NCBI RefSeq assembly: GCF_019216885.1
Contig: NZ_JAAQRC020000001.1
Span: 2,542,001 to 2,606,000, forward strand
Direction of reading: 5' to 3'
DNA length: 64,000 nt
Origin: Methylobacterium sp. SyP6R
GTDB taxonomy: Bacteria; Pseudomonadota; Alphaproteobacteria; Rhizobiales; Beijerinckiaceae
Both the position numbers and the translations under genes were made by a program. Numbering within the stretch: the stretch's first letter is position 1; each line of letters starts with the position of its first letter. Positions 1-9,336 of the stretch are shown here, piece by piece. Under the pieces are notes generated by a model. It did no database searches, was not told the origin of the DNA, and was given only the letters and a program-made list of their open reading frames with translations.

Positions 1-940
1 CCACCACCCGGTCGGGCAGCCGCAGGTCGACCGCGATGATGTCCTTCTCGAGCAGGCTCGACTCGGCCTCGAGCTTGACGAGGCGGGCCACCGCGTCGCG
101 GGCGCCGGCCTCGGGCAGGCGGATGTCGATGCCGTCGAGCTTGAGGGTCCAGCGCCGGCCGGACACCAGGGTGCCGGCCCGGATGCGGTCCTTGAGCGGG
201 CCCGCCGCCTCGAGGAGCGCCAGGTATTCCTTGGTGCGGGTGTTCGCCTCGTCGCCCACCACCAGCGGCAGGTTGGCGAAGCGGCCGTCGCGCATCTGGT
301 CGATCACCGTGCCGTCGGCGGCGATCACGGCGATCTCGCCGTTGCGCTGCCACAGGGCGCTCGGCTCGCGCTCGGTCAGCGTGATCAGGAGCTCGCGCGG
401 GTAGATCTTGCGGACCGAGACCGCGCCGATCAGCGGCACGGTGGAGAGACGGTCGCGCACGTCGACCACGCTGAGGAAGGGCAGCGAGTTGCGCTGGTCG
501 ATGCCGGCGGCCTTCAGGATCTCGGACGAGTGCAGCTGCACCAGCCCCGAGATCGTGACCTTGTCGAGGCCGAAGCCGAGCGCCCGGGCGGCCATGTCGA
601 AGGGCGTGCCGTAGCGGGCCGAGACCTCGGCATAGCCGCCGCCGGACACGAAGCCCGCCCCCGCGACGAGGCCGAAGAACCCGAAGGCCAGGCCCATCCC
701 GAGATGGCGCGGCATCCGCCGCTCGATCGGCACCGCCACCGAGGCGCGGCGCGGGCGCAGGAACCGCGGCAGGACGCGGGCCAGCAGCGATTCGCCGAGG
801 CGCGGGTCACCGACGCGCGCATCGCGCGCAGGCGCGCTCCAGGCCGGCGCCGCCCCGGGAGGGGGAGCGGTCATGCCGGCCTCCGCACCGGCATAGCCGG
901 CGGCGGTCAGCGGCTCAGGGAAGCGTCCACCACCATCCAT
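1..940 (-). CDS. ftsQ: Cell division protein FtsQ (3' end outside window)
   Basis: Bitopic divisome protein that links FtsB/FtsL to the FtsA-FtsZ ring. Reading back from the ATG at 938-940 gives 313 codons with no stop before the edge. About 75 Pro/Ala-rich cytoplasmic residues come first, then a basic PRHLGMG stretch and one membrane segment (about residues 77-100). A POTRA-like domain follows, beginning near VTISGLVQLHSSEI, and then the FtsQ beta domain (IYPRELLITLTEREPSALW, IAVIAADGTVID). It follows murB on the same strand, the usual dcw order, but after a gap of about 500 bases. The C-terminus and ftsA/ftsZ would lie to the left. Confidence 0.93.
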   Translation of the reverse strand, partial: MDGGGRFPEPLTAAGYAGAEAGMTAPPPGAAPAWSAPARDARVGDPRLGESLLARVLPRFLRPRRASVAVPIERRMPRHLGMGLAFGFFGLVAGAGFVSGGGYAEVSARYGTPFDMAARALGFGLDKVTISGLVQLHSSEILKAAGIDQRNSLPFLSVVDVRDRLSTVPLIGAVSVRKIYPRELLITLTEREPSALWQRNGEIAVIAADGTVIDQMRDGRFANLPLVVGDEANTRTKEYLALLEAAGPLKDRIRAGTLVSGRRWTLKLDGIDIRLPEAGARDAVARLVKLEAESSLLEKDIIAVDLRLPDRVV

Positions 941-1443
941 GGGGCGAGTTCACCGAAAACGATACCCGACACGGGCTGCGATCTCCGGCGCGGGGGCGCT
1001 TGGGTGGTCCGGGGTTCGCGTACCGGCCCGCCGCACCACCGTCATACCGGGCATCGGAGCCGGCATGGCGTCGTCGCGAAGGGTCGGCACGGCTCACGCC
1101 CGGCATCCAAGTGCTTGATGCGCCGTTAACCCCGACTGTCGAACTCGCTGGTAAATATCCGGTAAAATTTTCGCCCCGCGCACAGGGATCGCGTAACCCC
1201 GGAGCCCCCCGTCGCCGGGGGGCCACGCCCGGGCGGCGGGTCGGAGCGGGGCCTGCCGGCCGGTCGGGCAGAAGCCGGGAAGCGGCGCGTCTTCAAGAGC
1301 TTACATGCCGATCGGCCGGGCCGCGCCTGTATCGGGAGGTGGCCCCGGCGGGGAACGGGGCGCCCCCGACCGCGGCAAACCGGGACGGCCTGAATGGTTA
1401 CCGTCCGGGCCGCGCCGGGGCCGCGGCCCTGGTGATTCGCGAA
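941..1443. other. Long murB-ftsQ intergenic region
   Basis: 503 bases with no convincing gene. No ddl (D-Ala-D-Ala ligase) coding is seen, although ddl often sits here. An AT-rich patch stands out at 1125-1170. On the minus strand it holds TTAC-N7-TTAC (1151-1165), close to the alphaproteobacterial CtrA consensus TTAA-N7-TTAA, and a GTTAAC at 1125-1130. It probably carries a promoter for ftsQ. Promoter and CtrA assignment are inference. Confidence 0.4.
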
Positions 1444-2364
1444 TCATCGCGCGGCGACGCCGATGCGCTTGATCTCCCAATGCAGGTCGATGCCGGAGGT
1501 CTCGCGCACCCGCGCCCGCACCTCCTCGCCCAGGCCCTCGATGTCGGCGGCGGTGGCGCCGCCGCGGTTGATCAGGAAGTTGCAGTGCATCTCCGACACC
1601 TGCGCGCCGCCGCGGGTCAGCCCGCGGCAGCCGGCGGCATCGACGAGCTGCCACGCCTTGGCCCCGTCCGGGTTCTTGAAAGTCGAGCCGCCGGTGCGCT
1701 CGCGGATCGGCTGCGCCGCCTCCCGGGCCGCGGTGACCCGGTCCATCTCGGCCTCGATCGACGCCCGGTCGCCGGGCCTGCCGCGATAGGTCGCCTGGGT
1801 GAAGATCAGGTCGGCGGGCGCCGCGCAGTGGCGGTAGGCGAACCCCATCTCCGAATGGGACAGGACGTGCAGGGCGCCCGAGCGATCGACGGCCCGGGCC
1901 TCGACCAGCACGTCGGTGGTCTCGCCGCCATGCGCCCCGGCATTCATCCTGAGCGCCCCGCCGATCGAGCCCGGGATGCCGCGATAGAAGGCGAGCCCGT
2001 CGAGCCCGGCCTCGGCCGCGGCACGGGCGAGCTTCATGTCGGGCACCGCCGTGCCGGCCCGGATCGTCTCGCCCTCGATGAGGATGGACCCGAAGGCCTT
2101 GCCGCCGAGGCGGATGACGAGGCCGGGCACGCCGCCGTCGCGCACGATCAGGTTCGAGCCGAGCCCGATCACCGTCACGGGGACCTCCGCCGGCAAGGCC
2201 GAGAGCGCCGCGGCGAGGTCGTCCTCGTCGGCGGGGGTGAACAGCACGTCGGCCGGTCCCCCGACCCGGAACCAGGTGAGGTCGGCGAGGGGATGATCGG
2301 GCAGGAGGCGGCCGCGCAAGGCGGCGGGCTCCAGAGCGGCGAGGATGGCGGCGGAGGTCGTCAT
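1444..2364 (-). CDS. murB: UDP-N-acetylenolpyruvoylglucosamine reductase MurB
   Basis: FAD/NADPH enzyme that reduces UDP-GlcNAc-enolpyruvate to UDP-MurNAc in the cytoplasm. 306 residues, normal for the family. The FAD-binding domain holds [10 protein letters not shown] near residue 35, [12 protein letters not shown] near 66 and [20 protein letters not shown] near 127. The C-terminal domain holds the catalytic serine in GGSTFKNP and the WEIKRIG end typical of MurB. Its ATG overlaps the TGA of the DUF559 frame upstream (ATGA), so the two may be translationally coupled. Confidence 0.97.
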   Translation of the reverse strand: MTTSAAILAALEPAALRGRLLPDHPLADLTWFRVGGPADVLFTPADEDDLAAALSALPAEVPVTVIGLGSNLIVRDGGVPGLVIRLGGKAFGSILIEGETIRAGTAVPDMKLARAAAEAGLDGLAFYRGIPGSIGGALRMNAGAHGGETTDVLVEARAVDRSGALHVLSHSEMGFAYRHCAAPADLIFTQATYRGRPGDRASIEAEMDRVTAAREAAQPIRERTGGSTFKNPDGAKAWQLVDAAGCRGLTRGGAQVSEMHCNFLINRGGATAADIEGLGEEVRARVRETSGIDLHWEIKRIGVAAR

Positions 2365-3044
2365 GGATCCGTTCGGGATGATGCGGGATGCCCCTCCCCG
2401 CTTGCGGCGGGGCTGTCTTGGGCCAGGAAAAGGCGCGGGTTCTCTCCTCTCCCCGCGGGCGGGGAGAGGGCTGCGTCCCCGTTCAGGGGATGCAGCGAGC
2501 CCGAAGGGCGAGGGTGAGGGGGTGGTTCCGGAGGAGCCTCACGCGTCGAGACCCCCTCACCCTCGCTTCGGCTTCGCCTCCGCTTGCCGTGTCCCCTGAA
2601 CGGGAACACGGCCCTCTCCCCGCCCGCGGGGAGAGGAGAAACCCGCGCCTCTCCTTTCTCCGGACGAGTCTGCCGCCCGCGAGAAGAGGAGGAGGGGCGG
2701 CGCTCCACGATGGCGGCCAGGATGGTTTCGAGGACGCCCGTCACGTTGCGCGCGACCTCGCCGTTCCAGAACCGGAGCACGTGCCAGCCCTGCGAGGTCA
2801 GCCAGGCGTCCCGCTCACGGTCGTAACCGCTCTCGGCATGCTGGCTGCCGTCGAGCTCGACGATCAGCTTCGCCTCACGGCAGGCAAAATCGGCAAAGTA
2901 GCGACCGATCGGCAATTGACGCATGAACTTGGCCTCCGCCAGGCGTCGGTCGCGCAAGTGCGACCAGAGCGCCTGCTCGGCGGCGGTTTGAGCCCGCCTC
3001 AGGGTGCGGGCCCGCGCCGTACCGGGATCGTCGGGGCCGCGCAT
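2361..3044 (-). CDS. DUF559 (PD-(D/E)XK nuclease-like) protein with repeat-encoded tail
   Basis: Residues 10-115 match DUF559, a very-short-patch-repair-like restriction endonuclease fold: [40 protein letters not shown] and [11 protein letters not shown], with the expected acidic core residues. Biochemical role unknown. From about residue 118 the frame runs through the inverted repeat at 2431-2650 and gives a low-complexity [14 protein letters not shown] tail of about 110 residues that is probably not part of the original protein. The gene lies between murC (15 bases) and murB (4-base overlap) inside the cell-wall operon, where no such gene is expected, so it looks inserted. The domain call is good; the true C-terminus is uncertain. 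Confidence 0.8.
   Translation of the reverse strand: MRGPDDPGTARARTLRRAQTAAEQALWSHLRDRRLAEAKFMRQLPIGRYFADFACREAKLIVELDGSQHAESGYDRERDAWLTSQGWHVLRFWNGEVARNVTGVLETILAAIVERRPSSSSRGRQTRPEKGEARVSPLPAGGERAVFPFRGHGKRRRSRSEGEGVSTREAPPEPPPHPRPSGSLHPLNGDAALSPPAGRGENPRLFLAQDSPAASGEGHPASSRTDP
2431..2650. repeat. Large GC-rich inverted repeat (family D, copy 1)
   Basis: Two imperfect inverted halves, each with a smaller palindrome of the form CTCTCCCCGCnnGCGGGGAGAG (about 2443-2470 and 2613-2638). Between them lie CCCCGTTCAGGGG-type segments and a central GAGGGTGAGGGGG / CCCCCTCACCCTC pair. A close relative is at 7551-7782 and a more distant one at 42701-42907. It lies inside the 3' half of the DUF559 frame, so that protein's tail is repeat-encoded. 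Confidence 0.85.
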
Positions 3045-3059
3045 CGCAGTGTCAGCGGC

Positions 3060-4475
3060 TCACGCCGCCTTCTCGCCGCTCGCGGCGAGCTCGCCCGGGA
3101 GCGCATAGGCCCATTGGGTGATGTTGCCGGCGCCCAGGCACACCACGTAGTCGCCGGGACGCGCGAGCCCGCCGACGATGCCGGCCAGGTCCTCGGTGCG
3201 CTCGAGCGCGATGGCGTTGCGGTGGCCGCGGGAGGTCAGGCCCGCCACCAGGGTGTCGCGGTCGATCCCCTCGACCGGCGCCTCGCCGGCGGCGTAGACG
3301 GGGGCGACGATCACCGTGTCGGCGTCGTTGAAGCAGGTGCAGAAATCGTCGAACAGCGAGGCGAGGCGCGAGTAGCGGTGGGGCTGGACCACCGCGATCA
3401 CGCCGCCGTCGGTCGAGGCGCGGGCGGCCTTGAGCACCGCCCGGATCTCGACCGGGTGGTGGCCGTAATCATCGAAGATCTGCACGCCGTTCCACTCGCC
3501 GGTGCGGGTGAAGCGCCGCTTGACGCCGCCGAAATTCGCCAGCGCCTTGCGGATCGCGTCGGGCGAGACGCCGAGCTCGTGGGCGACCGCCAGCGCCGCG
3601 GTGGCGTTGAGCGCGTTGTGCTTGCCCGGCATCGGCAGGACCAGGTCCTCCATCTCCAGGCGGAAGCCGGGACGGCGGTCGCGGATCATCACCCGGAACC
3701 GGCTCTGGCCGCCCTTCAGGTCGACGTCGATCAGGCGCACGTCGGCCTGCGGGTTCTCGCCATAGGTGACGATGCGCCGGTCCTCGATGCGCCCGACGAG
3801 GTCCTGCACCGTCGGGTGGTCGATGCACATCACGGCGAAGCCGTAGAACGGGATGTTGTCGATGAAGGCGCGGAAGGCGTCCTTGATCGCGTCGAACGAG
3901 CCGAAATGGTCGAGATGCTCGGGATCGATGTTGGTGACGATGGCGATGTCGGCCGGCAGCTTCAGGAAGGTGCCGTCGGATTCGTCGGCCTCGACCACCA
4001 TCCAGTCGCCCTCGCCCATCCGGGCATTGGTGCCGTAGGCGTTGATGATGCCGCCGTTGATCACCGTCGGATCGAGGCTGCCGGCGTCGAGCAGGGTGGC
4101 GACGAGGGAGGTGGTGGTGGTCTTGCCGTGGGTACCGGCCACCGCCACGCAGGACTTGAAGCGCATCAGCTCGGCCAGCATCTCGGCCCGGCGCACCACC
4201 GGCAGGCGGCGCTCGCGGGCGGAGACCAGCTCCGGGTTGTCGCGGCGGATCGCGGTCGAGACCACGACGAGGGCGGCCTCGGCGAGGTTCTCGGCCCGGT
4301 GGCCCACGAAGGTGCGGATGCCCTTCTCGGACAGGCGGCGCACGTTGGCGTTGTCGGACGCGTCCGAGCCCTGCACCGTGTAGCCGAGATTGTGCATCAC
4401 CTCGGCGATGCCGGACATGCCGATGCCGCCGATGCCGATGAAGTGGATGGGTCCGAGCTTGTCCGGCAGCTTCAT
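3060..4475 (-). CDS. murC: UDP-N-acetylmuramate--L-alanine ligase MurC
   Basis: ATP-dependent ligase that adds L-Ala to UDP-MurNAc. 471 residues from the ATG at 4473-4475 ([19 protein letters not shown]); the open frame extends further upstream, but that stretch has no family similarity. N-terminal Rossmann [17 protein letters not shown] loop GTHGKTTT, then [18 protein letters not shown] and the C-terminal [10 protein letters not shown] are all present. It sits about 100 bases after murG on the same strand. Confidence 0.97.
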   Translation of the reverse strand: MKLPDKLGPIHFIGIGGIGMSGIAEVMHNLGYTVQGSDASDNANVRRLSEKGIRTFVGHRAENLAEAALVVVSTAIRRDNPELVSARERRLPVVRRAEMLAELMRFKSCVAVAGTHGKTTTTSLVATLLDAGSLDPTVINGGIINAYGTNARMGEGDWMVVEADESDGTFLKLPADIAIVTNIDPEHLDHFGSFDAIKDAFRAFIDNIPFYGFAVMCIDHPTVQDLVGRIEDRRIVTYGENPQADVRLIDVDLKGGQSRFRVMIRDRRPGFRLEMEDLVLPMPGKHNALNATAALAVAHELGVSPDAIRKALANFGGVKRRFTRTGEWNGVQIFDDYGHHPVEIRAVLKAARASTDGGVIAVVQPHRYSRLASLFDDFCTCFNDADTVIVAPVYAAGEAPVEGIDRDTLVAGLTSRGHRNAIALERTEDLAGIVGGLARPGDYVVCLGAGNITQWAYALPGELAASGEKAA

Positions 4476-4581
4476 GGAGTCGGGGTCCTTCACGTCTTCT
4501 TGTTCGATCGACGGCCGCGAGCGGGCCGAGATGTTCGATGGGCGGCCGTCGGCGGGCCGACATTGTTTGCTTTTGCGGCTG

Positions 4582-5697
4582 CTAACGGGCCGCTTGGGCG
4601 GTCTCGACCACCAGGGCGGCGAGGCGCTCGGCGGCATCCGGCAGGCCGGCCCCCTTGGCGGCGGCGGCGGCTTTCGCGAGCCGGTCGGGATCGCCGAGCA
4701 GCGCGCCGAGATCGGCGGCCAGCCGCTCAGGGGTGAAGTCCGTTTGTGGTCTGGGAAAGGCGGCGCCGATTCCGCCCAGAACCGCGGCATTGGCCGCCTG
4801 GTCCTGGTCGAGGGATCCTGGCAGCGGCACCAGGATCGACGGCCGGCCGATCACCGCCAGTTCCGCCACCGTCGAGGCGCCGGAGCGCGCCACCACGAGG
4901 TGGGACGAGGCCATCTTGGCCGGCAGGTCCTTGAAGAACGGCGCCGCCGTGAAGGCGGCAAGGCCCGCGCCCTCGTAGAGCGTCTGCACCCGGGCGAGGT
5001 CTTCCGAGCGGGCCTGCTGGATCACCGTGAGACGGGCGCGCAAGGCGGGGTCCAGGCGCAGGACGGCGTCCGGCACCACGTCGCTCATCACCCGGGCGCC
5101 CTGGCTGCCGCCGAAGGCGAGGAGCTGGAGCGGGGCGTCCGGCCCGACCGCCGGATAGGGCATCGCGGCGGCCGCCAGAACCGCCGGGCGGACCGGATTG
5201 CCGGTATGGACCCGGCGCGCCCGCGCCTTCACGGGCACGCCCCGCACCTCGGGGAAGCCGGTGGCGATCACGGTCGCGCCGCGGGCGAGAAAGCCGTTGG
5301 CGCGGCCCATCACGGCATTCTGCTCGTGCAGCAGGGTCGGCACCCGCAGCATCTGGGCGGCAAGCAGCGGCGGCACGGTCGGATAGCCGCCGAAGCCCAC
5401 GACCACCGCCGGGTTGAGGCGGCGCACCTCGCGCACGGCCGCCGCGAAGCCGCGCCCGAGGGTCGCGAAGGCGGCGACGCGGCGCAAGGGGGAGCGCCCG
5501 CTCGACGGGGTGGCGGAGGGCACCGCCACGATCTCCGAGGCCGGGAACTCGCCCGACAACGCCGCGACACGGCTGTCGGTGGCGAGCACCACCCGGATGC
5601 CGCGCTCGCGCAGGCGCAACGCCAGGGCCTCGGCCGGGAAGAGGTGGCCGCCGGTGCCGCCGGCGGCGAGCAGGACGAGGGGCTGGGCGACGGTCAT
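4582..5697 (-). CDS. murG: Lipid II synthase MurG (UDP-GlcNAc transferase)
   Basis: Peripheral membrane glycosyltransferase that makes lipid II from lipid I and UDP-GlcNAc. 371 residues. Visible motifs: N-terminal [12 protein letters not shown] glycine loop, [21 protein letters not shown], the second loop [23 protein letters not shown] and the donor-binding LDQDQAANA. It lies between ftsW and murC on the same strand. Confidence 0.97.
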   Translation of the reverse strand: MTVAQPLVLLAAGGTGGHLFPAEALALRLRERGIRVVLATDSRVAALSGEFPASEIVAVPSATPSSGRSPLRRVAAFATLGRGFAAAVREVRRLNPAVVVGFGGYPTVPPLLAAQMLRVPTLLHEQNAVMGRANGFLARGATVIATGFPEVRGVPVKARARRVHTGNPVRPAVLAAAAMPYPAVGPDAPLQLLAFGGSQGARVMSDVVPDAVLRLDPALRARLTVIQQARSEDLARVQTLYEGAGLAAFTAAPFFKDLPAKMASSHLVVARSGASTVAELAVIGRPSILVPLPGSLDQDQAANAAVLGGIGAAFPRPQTDFTPERLAADLGALLGDPDRLAKAAAAAKGAGLPDAAERLAALVVETAQAAR

Positions 5698-5802
5698 CGG
5701 GCGGCCGGTGTGCGGGGGATGGACAATGCGGTCTCCGGTCAGGGATCGGCGTCGAGGGGCCCCCGTGTGTCACGGCGGGCCCCCGAGGTCACCCCCGGGC
5801 GC

Positions 5803-6942
5803 TTACCGCGCCGCGTTCTCGTCGCGGTTGAGGAGCGTGGTGCGCGGCCGGCGCCGGGTCAGCGCCACGAGGAAGCCCATGCCGAGGGCGAGCGAGATCA
5901 GCGACGAGCCGCCATAGGAGATGAACGGCAGGGTCATGCCCTTGGCCGGCATCATCCGGGTGTTCACCGCCATGTTGATGCAGGCCTGGAGGCCGAACAG
6001 GGCGGTGAGCCCGGTGATGGCGAGCCGGCAGAAGATGTCGTCGCTGCGCCGCGCCAGCATCAGGCCGCGCATCACGATGAAGGCGAACAAGAGCACGATG
6101 GCGATACAGACGATGACGCCGAATTCCTCGCCCGCCACCGAGAAGATGAAGTCGGTATGCGCGTCGGGCAGGTGGCGCTTGGCGACGCCCTCGCCCGGGC
6201 CGGTGCCGAACCAGCCGCCGGAATTGAACGATTCCTGCGACCAGAAGGTCTGGAAGTTGTCGCCCGAATCCTTGTCCATGAAGCGCTGGATGCGGGCGCG
6301 CACGTGGGGCAGGAACTGGTAGGCCGCCGCCACGCCGATCAGGCCGGCCCCGCCGAGGCCGCCGACCCAGAACCAGTGCAGGCCGGCCACGAACACCATC
6401 GAGCACCACACCATGGTGACCAGCATGGTCTGGCCGAAATCCGGCTGCAGGATCAGCGGCACGATGGTCATCGGCAGGAGCAGGACCGCGAGCGTGCCGC
6501 CGGGCATGTCGCGCCGGCGCGACCCCTCGGCGAAGGCCCAGGCGGCCAGGATCACGAAGGCGGGCTTGACGAATTCGGACGGCTGGACGCCGATCGGGCC
6601 GAACTGGATCCAGCGATGCGCGCCCTTGATCTCCGGCCCGTACTTGGTGGCCGCGATGCACAGCACGATGCCGAGGCTGTAGGTCACCAGCGCCATGCGC
6701 CGGATGTGGCGCAGCGACAGGAACGACACCGCCAGGATCAGCGCGATGGTCGGCAGCAGGTACATCACCTGCCGGTTGAGGAAGTGGAAGGTTGGCAGGC
6801 CGAGGCGTTCCGCCACCGGCGGACCGCCGGCCATCAGGAAGACCAGCCCGGCCGTCATCAGCACGCCGAGGCCGGCGAGCAAGGCCCGGTCGACGGTCCA
6901 CCACCAGTCGCCGAGATGCGAGCGTTCCGCACGGGACATCAT
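5803..6942 (-). CDS. ftsW: SEDS peptidoglycan polymerase FtsW
   Basis: Septal peptidoglycan glycosyltransferase of the SEDS family with about ten membrane segments. 379 residues from the tandem ATGATG at 6937-6942, which follows a GAGGGG ribosome site; an ATG at 6978 lacks one. Motifs: QPSEFVKPAFV, GWFGTGPGEG, AHTDFIFSVAGEEFG and NTRMMPAKGMTLPFISYGGS. It is the first dcw gene here. murD and mraY, usual upstream neighbours, are not present within the window. Confidence 0.96.
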   Translation of the reverse strand: MMSRAERSHLGDWWWTVDRALLAGLGVLMTAGLVFLMAGGPPVAERLGLPTFHFLNRQVMYLLPTIALILAVSFLSLRHIRRMALVTYSLGIVLCIAATKYGPEIKGAHRWIQFGPIGVQPSEFVKPAFVILAAWAFAEGSRRRDMPGGTLAVLLLPMTIVPLILQPDFGQTMLVTMVWCSMVFVAGLHWFWVGGLGGAGLIGVAAAYQFLPHVRARIQRFMDKDSGDNFQTFWSQESFNSGGWFGTGPGEGVAKRHLPDAHTDFIFSVAGEEFGVIVCIAIVLLFAFIVMRGLMLARRSDDIFCRLAITGLTALFGLQACINMAVNTRMMPAKGMTLPFISYGGSSLISLALGMGFLVALTRRRPRTTLLNRDENAAR

Positions 6943-7083
6943 GGCTTGAAGGGCCCCTCGTTCACCAGCCGCGACCATCGGACGGAATGGTAAACCGAGT
7001 GTTGCCGCGCCGCCGCAGCGAAGCGGATCGTCGTGGCGCAGAAGCGGGCCCGCGCGGAGGCTGAGGCCTTCAGCCTCGAAACG

Positions 7084-7326
7084 TCAACCTTGGAACATGC
7101 CGTGCGGCGCCGGCTCGAAGTGCCGGGCGTACTCGTCCTCGAGCGTCTCCCACGGCATCAGCATCACGCCGTGGAGCGGCGCCGCGCCGGCCGTCAGCGC
7201 CCCGAAGCGCCGCAGGATCAGGGCGAGCTCGTAGGCCGTAATGTCGGGCTTCGGCGTGAACTTGTAGAAATGGGTCTCGTTGTCGACCGGATCGGCACCG
7301 ATGCTCTTCAGGAGCGTATCGAACAT
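7084..7326 (-). CDS. Small protein of unknown function (80 aa)
   Basis: An 80-residue acidic protein, MFDTLLKSIGADPVDNETHF to APHGMFQG, with no signal peptide or membrane segment. The frame is open to 7542, but the ATG at 7324-7326 is preferred because the upstream part reads as noise and the ATG follows a GGGGGA motif. The codon usage and the natural sequence (ITAYELALILRRFGAL, LMPWETLEDEYARHF) suggest a real gene. I do not recognise the family. It is divided from ftsW by about 140 bases. Confidence 0.6.
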   Translation of the reverse strand: MFDTLLKSIGADPVDNETHFYKFTPKPDITAYELALILRRFGALTAGAAPLHGVMLMPWETLEDEYARHFEPAPHGMFQG

Positions 7327-7884
7327 GACGAAGTCCCCCCGTTCCGACGCGACCCGCCGCGCGCCCGACGGGAAGGCTAGGCCGGATGGAGGCGTGCGGC
7401 AAATAAACTTGATGGGAGGGGATGACGCTCGGAGCGGAGCCCGGTGCCAAGGTCTTGCGGACGGACCCATTCCATCGTTTGCACCGGCCGATGTCAGGGA
7501 GGGCTCGGCCTCTTTACCGGCGGGCAGCGGGGCTGTCCGCAAACAAGAATAGCGCGGGTTTCCTCCTCCCCCCGCGGGCGGGGAGAGGGCCGTGTTCCTG
7601 TCCAGGGAACACGGCGAGCGGAGGCGCAGCCGAAGCGAGGGTGAGGGGGTCTCGACGACTGAGACTCTTCTGGAAACACCCCCTCACCCTCGCGGCGAAC
7701 CTGCGGTTCTCTGCTCCCTTCGTCCCCGACAAGGGGGACGAAGGCCTCTCCCCGCCCGCGGGGAGAGGGGATTTCCTGCGCCATTCCTTTCCCCCGGACA
7801 GCCCTGCCGCCCGAGGGGAGAGGAGATTTCTGGCGCCTCGTCCTTTCCCAAACGTCCTTGTCGCTCGCGGAGGCCAAAGAGCGC
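7327..7884. other. Intergenic block rich in repeats
   Basis: No gene seen in this 558-base stretch. About 7327-7550 is featureless. The large inverted repeat D2 fills 7551-7782, and a partial unit (GGGGAGAGGAGATTTCTGGCGCC) follows at about 7814-7838. Confidence 0.6.
7551..7782. repeat. Large GC-rich inverted repeat (family D, copy 2)
   Basis: Same plan as 2431-2650: GCGCGGGTTTCCTC, the palindrome CCCCGCGGGCGGGGAGAGG, a GTGTTCC/GGAACAC pair and GAGGGTGAGGGGGT on one side. On the other side are CCCCCTCACCCTCGC, a CTTCGTCCCC/GGGGACGAAG pair, CTCTCCCCGCCCGCGGGGAG and CTGCGCC. The internal spacer differs from copy 1, so the halves look like modules. Confidence 0.85.
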
Positions 7885-8179
7885 TCACGCCTGTTCCGTC
7901 GGACCCTCGGATGACCGCGCACCCCGCGGGACGCGCCGCATCTCGTGGAGCTCGACGGTTGCAAGCGTTCCCTCCTGCAAGCGTTCCCTCCGGCTCGGCG
8001 AACTCGACGGTGTACGTCTCGCCCGAGTTGTCGACCGACACGATCGTCCCCTCGGTCCCCGCAGGGATCACGGCACCATCGTCGGCGATGACCGCGGCGG
8101 CGGGAACGACGTCGTCGAGATCCCGCAGGCCCGGTCCCGCGACGACCTCGCGAAAGACATATGTCAGGGAGAGCGGCAA
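7885..8179 (-). pseudogene. DUF4926-like gene frameshifted by a 16-bp tandem duplication
   Basis: From a TTG at 8177-8179 the frame gives LRDLDDVVPAAAVIADDG, IPAGTEGTIVSVDNSGETY and TVEFAEPEGTLA, like DUF4926 small proteins. It then breaks: TGCAAGCGTTCCCTCC occurs twice head to tail (7960-7975 and 7976-7991, plus strand). Removing one copy restores a sensible end, EGTLATVELHEMRRVPRGAR and so on, with a TGA at 7885-7887, giving 92 residues. With both copies the frame runs on through repeat D2. It starts 3 bases after the ParB-like gene, so the two are probably co-transcribed. Family identification is moderate; the duplication is seen directly. Confidence 0.65.
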
Positions 8180-8182
8180 CGG

Positions 8183-8800
8183 TCAGCCCTCGTGCGGCCC
8201 GCACCAGCCCGGCAGGTACACCGCGTGCTTGGAGCGGGCGAGCGACAGGGCCTCCTCCAGGGCCTCGGAGAAATCCTGCTTCACGTCCTTGCGCTTGATG
8301 TTCCGGCGCAGGAAATCGGCCCACAGGAACTCGCTGAACGGGGTCGTGTCCTTGGCGAAGCCCCCGGCGCGACGCAATTCGCCGGCGAGGCTGCGGAAGG
8401 GGTCGTCGGCCAGGTCCTCGATGCGCTTGGGCAGGTCGCCGACGTCCCGGCGCACGCCGTCCGCATCGTAGGGGTGGACCCAGGCGCGGTGGTCGGCCAC
8501 GATCCAGAACGCGTCCTTCTCCAGGTGGTGGAGGTCGGCCACCACGGTGGTGAGCACGCTCTCGACCCCCTCCTCCTGGAGGGCGCGGGCGAGGTGGTGG
8601 TGGTCGATCACGTAGCGGCGCTTCTTCGGCCCGAGCAGGACCGGGATCATGTGCGAGGCGAGGAACGCCTCGCGGTCCTTGTCGTCGATCTCGCGCCAGC
8701 GCCGGCGCTTGGCCCCCACCTCCCGGTAGCCGACCGTCATCTGGGTCGGGCGCAGCTCGGCGAGCGGGACGCTGTGGAGAATCGGGTCGCGAACGGACAT
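8183..8800 (-). CDS. ParB-like nuclease-fold protein (PF08857-type)
   Basis: 205 residues from the ATG at 8798-8800. The start has the ParB-like layout: PLAELRPTQMTVGYREVGAK, then FLASHMIPVLLGPKKRRYVIDHHHLARAL, where the DHHHL box resembles the conserved (D/G)HHR region of ParB/sulfiredoxin folds. This is the 'putative ParB-like nuclease' family, not the chromosome-partition ParB: no central HTH domain and no parA neighbour. Substrate unknown. Followed 3 bases later by the broken DUF4926-like gene. Confidence 0.8.
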   Translation of the reverse strand: MSVRDPILHSVPLAELRPTQMTVGYREVGAKRRRWREIDDKDREAFLASHMIPVLLGPKKRRYVIDHHHLARALQEEGVESVLTTVVADLHHLEKDAFWIVADHRAWVHPYDADGVRRDVGDLPKRIEDLADDPFRSLAGELRRAGGFAKDTTPFSEFLWADFLRRNIKRKDVKQDFSEALEEALSLARSKHAVYLPGWCGPHEG

Positions 8801-9336
8801 GCGGGTTATCGAGGCTCTGCGCGCGGGGTCTTCCGCGCCGGGGTGTCGAAATTCGGCCACACCCTCCCCAGGGTCAAGGCGCCGGACCGAAGCCTCACGA
8901 GCTAACAAGTGCCCCCGAAACCGGCCGAACGGCCTAATCCGATCGTCGAAGGACACTGTTTCTATCGCGTAAAGTCCTTTGCCACAAAGGCATTTTCTCT
9001 GTAAAGTGACGCGGGCGGCCTCGTGCCGATCGATGCCTGCGCGGTGAAAGGCGCCGCTCCCGGCCATCCTTGACTTGGCTTCGGTTTGCTCGCCAAGAGA
9101 CGACCACGGGATGCCGGCCGCGAGGCGGCGCCCCGGCCCGGATTCTGCTTCGTCGTCCGTTCCTGTCATGGATCTGACGCAGGGACAGGGCAGGACACCC
9201 GGGAGATCCCGGACTCGAGGCACAGACAGGGCCGGTCGGCCGGCCCGGGACCGCTCGGACGCCACCCCGTCGCGGGGTGGACCGCCCGGTGGTCCCGAGA
9301 TCCGGCCGCACCGCCCCGGCGAATGGTCGGCGCGCG
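8801..9336. other. Divergent intergenic region before the RND operon
   Basis: 536 bases between the divergent ParB-like gene and the RND adaptor. No convincing gene. A less GC-rich patch at 8943-9010 contains a small inverted repeat, CCTTTGCCACAAAGG (8972-8986), and is the likely promoter area. Nothing else recognised. Confidence 0.4.

Noticed and set aside
1000..2517. Plus-strand frame opposite murB extending into the murB-ftsQ gap
   Set aside because: No domain, no ribosome site; murB is certain. It does not fill the gap with a believable gene.
2388..4736. Long plus-strand frame opposite murC
   Set aside because: Antisense artefact of high GC; murC on the other strand has all catalytic motifs.
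4390..6993. 867-codon plus-strand frame opposite murG and ftsW
   Set aside because: Low-complexity composition, opposite two certain genes.
8801..9265. N-terminal extension of the ParB-like protein upstream of 8800
   Set aside because: The extension has no ribosome site or similarity, while the ATG at 8798-8800 starts where the conserved fold begins.
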